The notes under the pieces are model-generated. The model was not told where the DNA came from, did no database searches, and saw only the letters and a list, made by a program, of their open reading frames with translations. The translations under genes and the position numbers were made by a program. A stretch of 10,643 bases of DNA, taken from assembly GCA_020860865.1 (NCBI GenBank), contig JAJBTL010000031.1, forward strand, positions 1 through 10,643. The letters are read 5' to 3'. This document shows positions 5,642 to 10,643 of this stretch, one piece after another. Origin of the DNA: Planctomycetota bacterium (GTDB lineage Bacteria; Planctomycetota; SZUA-567). The stretch's first letter is position 1. Each line of letters starts with the position of its first letter.

Positions 5642-6426
5642 CGGATACGAGCCGACCGGTGGCGGTTCTGGACAATGTCAACCTTGGCTACGGCGGGTTT
5701 GTCGCGGTCAGGGAAGTGTCGTTTTCCATTTATGCCGGCGAATACGTTTGCCTTATCGGCCGGAACGGGAGCGGCAAAAGTACGCTTATTAAAGGCATCC
5801 TCGGCCTTCTCGCGCCGCAGTCCGGCACCATAGCCCTGCCGTACGGCCCCGACTCCACCGCCTATCTGCCGCAGAACCAGGGCACGCAACAGGAGTTCCC
5901 CGGCACGGTGTGGGAAGTGGCGTTGTCCGGGTGCCAGCGGTCCGGCCTGTTTTCCTTTTACTCCCGGGAAGACAAGGCCCGCGCCCGGGAGGCGCTGGCG
6001 AGCCTCGGCATCGCCGACCTGGCCCGCCGCCGCATGCGGGACCTGTCGGGCGGCCAGCGCCAACGCGCCTACCTGGCCCGGTCGCTGTGCCGGGACCCCC
6101 GGCTGTTACTTCTCGACGAACCCTATACCGGCCTCGACCCGAAAGCGGCCGACGGCCTGTCCCGCGTCCTCACGAGCCTCCGGAATGACAGGGGCATCGC
6201 CATCCTCATGAGTTCCCACGATCTCGGCGCGGTGGCGGCCAATGCCAGCCGCGTCCTCGTCCTGGACGGGGAATTGTTGTTCGACGGCAATGTCCACGAC
6301 TGGCTTAAGACCTACCACAACCGGGAGGTCTGCGACTGCGGGTTCGATGCCGTTCCCGGCGCGCAACCCGACGCGGCGGCGTTGTCCCGGGCGGGAGGCG
6401 GCACGTTTCTCGGGGCCGGCGTGTGA
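5638..6426 (+). CDS. znuC: Zinc/manganese ABC transporter, ATPase
   Basis: The cytoplasmic ATP-hydrolysing subunit of the importer, 262 residues. Motifs in order: Walker A GRNGSGKST (41-49), Q-loop YLPQNQ (76-81), signature LSGGQ (136-140), Walker B LLLLDEP (156-162) with D-loop GLDP, and switch His194 in SSHDL. The core ends near residue 225. The remaining roughly 37 residues contain EVCDCGFD and a Gly/Ala-rich tail with no assigned role. The CxC pair could bind metal, but this is untested. The ATG overlaps the znuA stop (ATGA), so translation is coupled. All catalytic elements are present, so it should be active. ATPases of this group differ little in sequence between Zn and Mn importers; zinc is preferred because of the His-rich ZnuA. 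Confidence 0.94.
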   Translation: MTDTSRPVAVLDNVNLGYGGFVAVREVSFSIYAGEYVCLIGRNGSGKSTLIKGILGLLAPQSGTIALPYGPDSTAYLPQNQGTQQEFPGTVWEVALSGCQRSGLFSFYSREDKARAREALASLGIADLARRRMRDLSGGQRQRAYLARSLCRDPRLLLLDEPYTGLDPKAADGLSRVLTSLRNDRGIAILMSSHDLGAVAANASRVLVLDGELLFDGNVHDWLKTYHNREVCDCGFDAVPGAQPDAAALSRAGGGTFLGAGV

Positions 6427-6559
6427 TTGGCGGCGATTTTCTTCCAGACTCGGTGAATGCCGAACCGGACCGCCAACCGCCGCCGCTGTCGTGACGGCCA
6501 TACGGCATAGTTCCGGTTGACCTTATTACAATATCGACACGGTATTTCGAAAGTTACTT
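6427..6559 (+). other. Structured spacer between znuC and znuB
   Basis: This 133-bp gap breaks an otherwise tight operon. TTGGCGG (6427-6433) pairs with CCGCCAA (6470-6476), and inside the loop TCGG-TGAATG-CCGA forms a small stem, so the RNA could fold just after the znuC stop. No U-tract and no convincing promoter are seen; TTGACC at 6517-6522 lacks a good -10 at the right distance. The fold might set the relative amounts of ATPase and permease by protecting or pausing the transcript. Confidence 0.4.
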
Positions 6560-7366
6560 ATGCACACGCTCCTCGATGCGCTGGAATTTCCCTTTGTGCA
6601 ACGCGCCCTTCTGGCCGGCCTCCTTATTTCGGCCTCGGCCAGTCTGCTTGGCGTTGTCCTTGTTCTGAAACGCTTTTCCCTCATCGGCCACGGCCTTTCC
6701 GATGTCGGCTTCGCCTCCCTCACCATCGCCCTCGTTCTCGGTCTGCCGCCGCTCCTCTTCGCCGGGCCGATGGTGGTGGTGGCGGCGGTTGTCATGATGT
6801 TTGTCTCGCAGCGCCACGGCGCCAGTGGCGACGTCGCCATCGGCGTCGCGTCGACGGGCGCTCTCGCCCTCGGCATCCTGGTCGCCGCCGCCGGGCCCGG
6901 CATCAACATCGACGTCCACAACTACATGTTCGGTTCCATCCTCTCCGTCACCCGGCAGGACGTCGTCCTCGCCGCCATCCTCATGGCCGTCGCCGCCGCC
7001 GTGTTTGTTTTCCAACATAACCGCCTTTATCTCGTGACCTGCGACGAGACTTTCGCCAAAGCCATCGGCGTCAAGGTCATCGGCTACCATTTCCTTGTTT
7101 CCCTCCTCACCGCCTGCACCGTCGTTGCCGGCATGCGCATGGTCGGCACCCTCCTTATTTCCGGACTGATCATTTTTCCGGCCGTCACCGCCCGCCGCCT
7201 CGTCGGCAGCTACCGGGGCATGGTGGTTGCCGCGCTCATTATCAGCCTTGCCGCCTGCTGCATCGGCATGGCAATATCACTCCTCTTCGACTGGCCGGCC
7301 GGGGCGAGCATCGTCATGACAAACATCGTGTTCTTCTTCGTGGCGCGGGTGATTCCCCGGCCATAA
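6560..7366 (+). CDS. znuB: Zinc/manganese ABC transporter, permease
   Basis: The membrane channel of the importer, 268 residues with about eight hydrophobic segments, typical of the ABC-3 permease family. Recognisable parts are FPFVQRALLAGLLIS at the start, LGVVLVLKRFSLIGHGLSDVGF (about 30-51), SGDVAIGVASTGALALG (89-105), the DETFAKAIGV cytoplasmic loop (162-171) and the conserved RMVGTLLISGLIIFPAVTAR (193-212). Near residue 44 relatives usually read GDxLSH, whereas here it is GHGLSD, as if Asp and His had changed places. The ribosome binding site is weak (GAAAG, 6 nt upstream). The ATG fits the family start well and no better upstream start exists. With ZnuA and ZnuC it forms a complete importer. 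Confidence 0.93.
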   Translation: MHTLLDALEFPFVQRALLAGLLISASASLLGVVLVLKRFSLIGHGLSDVGFASLTIALVLGLPPLLFAGPMVVVAAVVMMFVSQRHGASGDVAIGVASTGALALGILVAAAGPGINIDVHNYMFGSILSVTRQDVVLAAILMAVAAAVFVFQHNRLYLVTCDETFAKAIGVKVIGYHFLVSLLTACTVVAGMRMVGTLLISGLIIFPAVTARRLVGSYRGMVVAALIISLAACCIGMAISLLFDWPAGASIVMTNIVFFFVARVIPRP

Positions 7367-7526
7367 ACGCCAGGCCAGGAGCCCGCGCCCGGTTGCGGGA
7401 ATAGGCGTAAAAACGTATCCTCGACATATCCGCCGGTGTGTTGTATAGCCCGTGACGGACCGCCAGTCCCGGTCGGTCACACGTCGCCACGGCTGGCGGA
7501 TGGCTGCATTGCCGTAAAGGACGCCC
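7367..7526 (+). other. Intergenic region with inverted repeats before the FAD oxidoreductase
   Basis: This 160-bp gap between znuB and the next gene holds two possible stem-loops. Nested ACGCC/GGCGT (7367-7371, 7404-7408) and CCCGC/GCGGG (7382-7386, 7395-7399) follow directly on the znuB stop but have no U-tract on the plus strand. CCGCCAG/CTGGCGG (7460-7466, 7493-7499) has a 26-nt loop and lies just before the ribosome binding site of the next gene. No convincing promoter is seen, so read-through from the znu operon is possible. Confidence 0.4.
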
Positions 7527-8669
7527 ATGGCCGAAACCGAAGTGGATGCCGTTATCGTCGGCGGAGGCGTCGTCGGCCTTGCCGTCCTCCAGGCTCTGGC
7601 CGGTGACGGCCGGGAGGCGGTCCTGTTCGAGCGCCATCCCGATGTCGGCCGGGAGACGTCGAGCCGGAACAGCGAAGTCCTCCACGGCGGCATGTACTAC
7701 CGGCCCGGCAGCCTCAAGGCCAGGCTGTCCGTTGCCGGACGGCGGGCGGCGGTGGCGTTTTGCCAGGCCCACAACGTGCCGTACCGGCCGTGCGGCAAGA
7801 TGGTCGGCGCCACCACGGCGGAAGAGGTGCCGGAACTGGAAAAGCTCCTCGCCACCGGCCGGGAAAACGGCGTGGAAGGACTCTGTCTCGCCATCGCCCG
7901 GGAATGCGAACAGTTTTCCCCCGGCGTCCGGGCGGTGGCCGCCCTCCATTCGCCCGCCACCGGCGTCCTGAACGCCCACGATTTCATGAACGCCATCCGC
8001 CGTCAGGCCGAAGCGGACGGCGGCATGGTGGTATGCGGGGCGGCCGTCGACGGCCTCGGCCGGGAACCGGGCGGCTGGAACGTGTCGTACACGGATGCTG
8101 ACGGCCCCGGCGCCGTCGGCGCCCGGACAGTCGTGAACGCCGCCGGCCTGGCGGCCCAGGCGGTCATGCATCTGGCCGGGCTGGACCCGGAGGCGGCCGG
8201 GTTGACCTTGCATCCGTGCAAGGGGAGTTATTTTTCCGTCCAGGGGGAGGCGCGGAAACGTATCGGCGGGCTCGTCTATCCGGTGCCGGAAAAGAACCTC
8301 ACCGGCCTCGGCGTCCATACCGTCGTCGACGTCCAGGGCGGCGTCAAACTTGGTCCCGACATCTGCTATGTCGAACCGGCGGTCGAGTACGACTACAGTG
8401 TCGACTCCGGCCTTGGCGGACGGTTTTACGACAGCGTCGTCCGTTATCTCCCGTTTCTCCGGCCAGACGATCTGGCGCCGGACATGGCCGGGATGCGGCC
8501 GAAATTGTCCGGACCCGGCCAGCCGGCCCGGGACTTTTACATCGCCGAGGAGTCGGCCCGGGGACTGCCCGGATTTATCAACCTGGCCGGCATCGAATCG
8601 CCCGGCCTGACCGCTAGCCTTGCCATCGGCAGGTACGTCGCCGATATGGTTGGAGACATTCTCGCATGA
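7527..8669 (+). CDS. FAD-dependent 2-hydroxyacid oxidoreductase, LhgO-like
   Basis: A 380-residue flavoprotein of the D-amino-acid-oxidase (DAO) superfamily. The FAD-binding start VDAVIVGGGVVGLAV has the GxGxxG-type loop (12-17) and ends in LFER (33-36). SSRNSEVLHGGMYYRPGSLKARL (45-67) is the hallmark of the L-2-hydroxyglutarate oxidase/dehydrogenase group. Further family stretches are HSPATGVLNAHDFM, VVNAAGLAAQ, HPCKGSYFSV and the C-terminal FAD contact NLAGIESPGLTASLAIG (352-368). Relatives oxidise L-2-hydroxyglutarate to 2-oxoglutarate and pass electrons to oxygen or the quinone pool; the exact substrate here is unknown. The start follows AAAGGA at 5 nt. The stop overlaps the next gene by 4 bp, so the two products are made together, a hint that they may share a pathway. 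No signal peptide is seen. Glycerol-3-phosphate or other hydroxyacid substrates remain possible. Confidence 0.85.
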   Translation: MAETEVDAVIVGGGVVGLAVLQALAGDGREAVLFERHPDVGRETSSRNSEVLHGGMYYRPGSLKARLSVAGRRAAVAFCQAHNVPYRPCGKMVGATTAEEVPELEKLLATGRENGVEGLCLAIARECEQFSPGVRAVAALHSPATGVLNAHDFMNAIRRQAEADGGMVVCGAAVDGLGREPGGWNVSYTDADGPGAVGARTVVNAAGLAAQAVMHLAGLDPEAAGLTLHPCKGSYFSVQGEARKRIGGLVYPVPEKNLTGLGVHTVVDVQGGVKLGPDICYVEPAVEYDYSVDSGLGGRFYDSVVRYLPFLRPDDLAPDMAGMRPKLSGPGQPARDFYIAEESARGLPGFINLAGIESPGLTASLAIGRYVADMVGDILA

Positions 8670-9625
8670 GTACCGATTCGGATCCCGACGCGAAACTTCG
8701 TTCCCTCGACGACCTGGTCCGCGAACGCGAAACCTGGCGCCGGGAAGGGAAAACCGTTGTGTGGACAAACGGCTGTTTCGACCTGTTCCACGCCGGCCAT
8801 GCCCGCGCCCTGGCCGGAGCGAAAAGCCTCGGCGACGTCCTTGTCGTCGGCCTTAACTCGGACGCCTCGGTCCGGCGCTTGAAGGGGGGCGGCCGGCCGC
8901 TCATCGGCGAACGGGACCGGGCGGCCATGCTCGGCGCCCTCGCCGCTGTCGACCGCGTCGTCATTTTCCAAAACGACCGCTGCGACCGGGAACTGGCCGC
9001 GCTGGCCCCGGACATCTGGACAAAGTCCGGCGACTACACACCGGACTCCCTCGACCCGGTCGAGCGGGCGGCGGTTGAGGCTGGGGGCGGCAGGATCGTC
9101 ATCACCCCGCTGGTGCCGGGCCTCAGTACCACGCTTCTGGTGAAAAAGATTCAACGCCACGATCCGGAAAAGATCGTCAGCGCCGCCTGCACCCTCATCC
9201 TGAACCGGCGTCGGGAACTCCTCATGGTCGCCACCCAGTACGCGGACACGGTGAAGTGGGGCCTCCCCGGCGGCGGCCAGACGCATGGCGAATCGCTCCG
9301 GGAGACGGCCCGCCGGGAAACGTACGAAGAGACCGGCCTCGATGTCGTTATTGGCGATCACCTTGGCGTTATTGAACGCATCGAACCGGACCTCGGTTTG
9401 CACCTTGTCCTGCACCTGTTCCGGGGAACGGCGGCGGCGGCGGACGAGGAGCGGACCGACTTTTCGTCCCGGCCGGAACCGGCCATCCGCGAGGTGGCCT
9501 GGTTTTCGGAAGAGCGCATGCGGAGCCAGCCCGGCATCATCATGGGCCGCCGCCTCTGGCTCGACAGCGGCTACGCGCCGGAGGGCTGGCCCCGCTGTAT
9601 CCTCATGCGGCCCGGCGAGGAATAG
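8666..9625 (+). CDS. HldE/RfaE-II type nucleotidyltransferase fused to Nudix hydrolase
   Basis: A 319-residue two-domain protein. Domain 1 (about 10-165) is a cytidylyltransferase-like fold of the RfaE domain II (HldE C-terminal) type. It has TNGCFDLFHAGH (34-45, with the HxGH signature), VGLNSDASVRRLKGGGRPL, GERDRAAMLGALAAVD, TKSGDYTPD (usually KGGDY) and the C-terminal GLSTTLLVKKI. That family adds AMP to D-glycero-D-manno-heptose 1-phosphate for LPS core synthesis. Domain 2 (about 170-319) is a Nudix hydrolase with a full box, G203-x5-E209-x7-R217-E218-xx-E221-E222-x-G224-L225, after VKWGLPGG. Nudix enzymes cleave nucleoside diphosphate-X bonds. The kinase half of HldE is absent. The architecture recalls NMN-adenylyltransferase/Nudix fusions, but the first domain is of the sugar-phosphate type. 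It is coupled by ATGA to the flavoprotein gene. The substrate is unknown. Confidence 0.88.
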   Translation: MSTDSDPDAKLRSLDDLVRERETWRREGKTVVWTNGCFDLFHAGHARALAGAKSLGDVLVVGLNSDASVRRLKGGGRPLIGERDRAAMLGALAAVDRVVIFQNDRCDRELAALAPDIWTKSGDYTPDSLDPVERAAVEAGGGRIVITPLVPGLSTTLLVKKIQRHDPEKIVSAACTLILNRRRELLMVATQYADTVKWGLPGGGQTHGESLRETARRETYEETGLDVVIGDHLGVIERIEPDLGLHLVLHLFRGTAAAADEERTDFSSRPEPAIREVAWFSEERMRSQPGIIMGRRLWLDSGYAPEGWPRCILMRPGEE

Positions 9626-9645
9626 GGGCGCGTTTGAGGTATGTA

Positions 9646-10449
9646 TTATATAAGGTGGCTGGCGCGGAGAAGCGCTGTCAGGTTCTCCACGAGGGCGGAT
9701 GCGTATTCTGATTTTTGCTCGCGAACAAGTTTTTCGACATCGTCCGGAAAGCCCTTCGGCAGGTCGCGGCAGGTGTCCACGGCGTAGCGGATCAGGTGTT
9801 TTTCACCGGGGCAGAGGACCGTATTGGCGGCGAACAGAATATCAAAATAACTTGCCAAAAAGGCGCCGATCCGGTGGTTGACGCTGACCGCGTCGCCCCT
9901 CTTTTCGGCATTGACGACTTGCGACAGCAGGGACCCGTTGTAGCGCCAGTCCAAGGCGAACATGTTTTTCCTGATAATGGCGGCCTGGAGCAGAAGCGGG
10001 TAGGGCGACAGCGTTGTGGCTTGCAGGGCGGCGAACCAGCCGTCCGGATCGTGGAGGACGACGGAGTTCCGGACGTTGTAGACAAAGCAGGTGGTGTAAC
10101 CGACGGACGCGTTGCCGTGCAGCCAGACGCGGTCGATCTGGTCCTCAACCCACTGCCGCGAACGGTAGATGAATTCGACAATTCTCCCCGAAGAAAGAAG
10201 CCATTCGTCGTCTGTTTCGTAAATATGGTTGTCAATATTGAAGCGGTCGGTGAACTGTTCGGCAATGGCCTGTCTGGCGCCGCTCTCAATTTCCCGGTCC
10301 GAATAGACGTAGAAGTCGTAGTCCGACAGTTCGTCGCCGTAGCCGGTGACGATGGAGCCGGACAGGACGAGGGCCTTGACGTCGGCGATAGGTGAGAACG
10401 CGGCGACAACAGCGTCGAGGAAGTGTTTATCGGCAGTGATGCGCATCAT
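9646..10449 (-). CDS. Nucleotidyltransferase-domain protein, DUF4037-like
   Basis: A 267-residue protein of the DNA polymerase-beta/MNT nucleotidyltransferase superfamily. The active-site pattern LSGSIVTGYGDELSDYDFYVY gives Gly31-Ser32 and the metal-binding Asp43 and Asp45, with Glu92 (IVEFIY) as a likely third carboxylate. The C-terminal part (about 150-245) is helical, with the stretch NAEKRGDAVSVNHRIGAFL and CPGEKHLIRYAV, and looks like the DUF4037 helical domain. Such proteins transfer a nucleotide to a small molecule, RNA or protein, some as antibiotic-modifying enzymes; the target here is unknown. Two ATGs adjoin (10449, 10446); AAAGGA lies 5 nt before the first, 8 before the second. 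A longer frame to 10530 has no ribosome binding site. It converges on the Nudix fusion gene with only 20 bp between stops and stands alone on its strand. Confidence 0.78.
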   Translation of the reverse strand: MMRITADKHFLDAVVAAFSPIADVKALVLSGSIVTGYGDELSDYDFYVYSDREIESGARQAIAEQFTDRFNIDNHIYETDDEWLLSSGRIVEFIYRSRQWVEDQIDRVWLHGNASVGYTTCFVYNVRNSVVLHDPDGWFAALQATTLSPYPLLLQAAIIRKNMFALDWRYNGSLLSQVVNAEKRGDAVSVNHRIGAFLASYFDILFAANTVLCPGEKHLIRYAVDTCRDLPKGFPDDVEKLVREQKSEYASALVENLTALLRASHLI

Positions 10450-10594
10450 TCGAATCCTTTGACATAGAAGGGAACGCCGGCGGCGCATCCTATCCTTTAA
10501 ACACTCACTTCTCCCCGCCCCATTGTGCACTTAAACACTGTAATGGTCCAGTGGTCGCGGAAGCGCGGCCGAAAGGTCCGGACAGCCGATTGTG
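10450..10594 (-). promoter_or_regulatory. Upstream region of the nucleotidyltransferase with a 9-bp direct repeat
   Basis: TTAAACACT occurs twice in the same orientation (10497-10505 and 10531-10539), 34 bp apart, about three helical turns, which suits paired binding of one regulator. A weak promoter reading left is TGGACC (10552-10547), 17 bp, CACAAT (10529-10524), so the repeats flank and overlap it. All of this is weak individually. Confidence 0.35.
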
Positions 10595-10639
10595 AAAAAA
10601 ACAAAAAACGCGGGCGGAGCGCTAGTTCGCTCCGCCCGC
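10595..10639 (-). terminator. Strong intrinsic terminator, minus strand
   Basis: A perfect 12-bp GC-rich stem (10610-10621 with 10628-10639) and a 6-nt loop are followed on the minus strand by T6-G-T7 (10608-10595). It ends a minus-strand transcript from a gene to the right of the window and shields the nucleotidyltransferase gene from read-through. Confidence 0.88.
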
Positions 10640-10643
10640 CTGC

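Noticed and set aside
7314..8768. Open frame of 484 codons on the minus strand opposite the flavoprotein gene
   Set aside because: Antisense shadow of a gene with strong FAD-binding motifs; the product is low-complexity, Gly/Arg-rich and without a domain.
1..10643. CRISPR array, tRNA, rRNA, insertion sequence or phage genes
   Set aside because: No regularly spaced repeats, no tRNA or rRNA cores, and no transposase, integrase or phage proteins were seen.

Overview
The window reads as chromosomal DNA from a GC-rich diderm (Gram-negative-type) bacterium. The pointers are a lipoprotein signal peptide, an HldE-type heptose-phosphate nucleotidyltransferase domain, an rpmF-plsX pair, a PutP-type symporter and a periplasmic-type ZnuABC system. 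The phylum cannot be fixed by eye. The mix of PutP-like, clostridial-looking ZnuA and LhgO-like proteins would suit a PVC-group or similar lineage, but that is only a guess.

Layout from left to right. Positions 1-95 (minus) hold the N-terminus of a lipoprotein cut by the window edge. Positions 96-588 are AT-richer and without a convincing gene. They lead into a small toxin-antitoxin module (589-1224, plus) with its own promoter and a palindrome over the -10. The PIN toxin of this module is frameshifted. Tail to tail with it lie rpmF and plsX (2527 to 1254, minus): ribosomal protein L32 and the acyl-phosphate synthase that starts phospholipid synthesis. They are read from a near-consensus promoter and a hairpin-bearing leader. 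Next is putP (4261 to 2795, minus), a Na+/proline-type symporter with a long leader that can fold into a nested 50-nt stem-loop.

The putP-znuA gap is a divergent control region. A -10 of TATAAT faces putP. A TTGACG/CATAAT promoter faces znuA, and its 17-bp spacer is almost wholly a palindrome. znuA, znuC and znuB (4595-7366, plus) encode a high-affinity zinc or manganese ABC importer. znuA and znuC overlap by 4 bp, but znuB follows only after a structured 133-bp spacer. ZnuA carries a His/Asp-rich loop and lacks the usual third histidine ligand.

Then comes a translationally coupled pair (7527-9625, plus): an LhgO-like FAD 2-hydroxyacid oxidoreductase, and a protein that joins an HldE/RfaE-II type nucleotidyltransferase to a Nudix hydrolase. 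Converging on it is a DUF4037-like nucleotidyltransferase (10449 to 9646, minus). The right edge holds a strong intrinsic terminator on the minus strand, belonging to a gene beyond the window.

The most notable points are the broken PIN toxin, the palindrome-filled znuA promoter, the nested putP leader structure, and the HldE-type/Nudix fusion coupled to an FAD oxidoreductase. I see no clear evidence of a wholly new defence or mobile system here.
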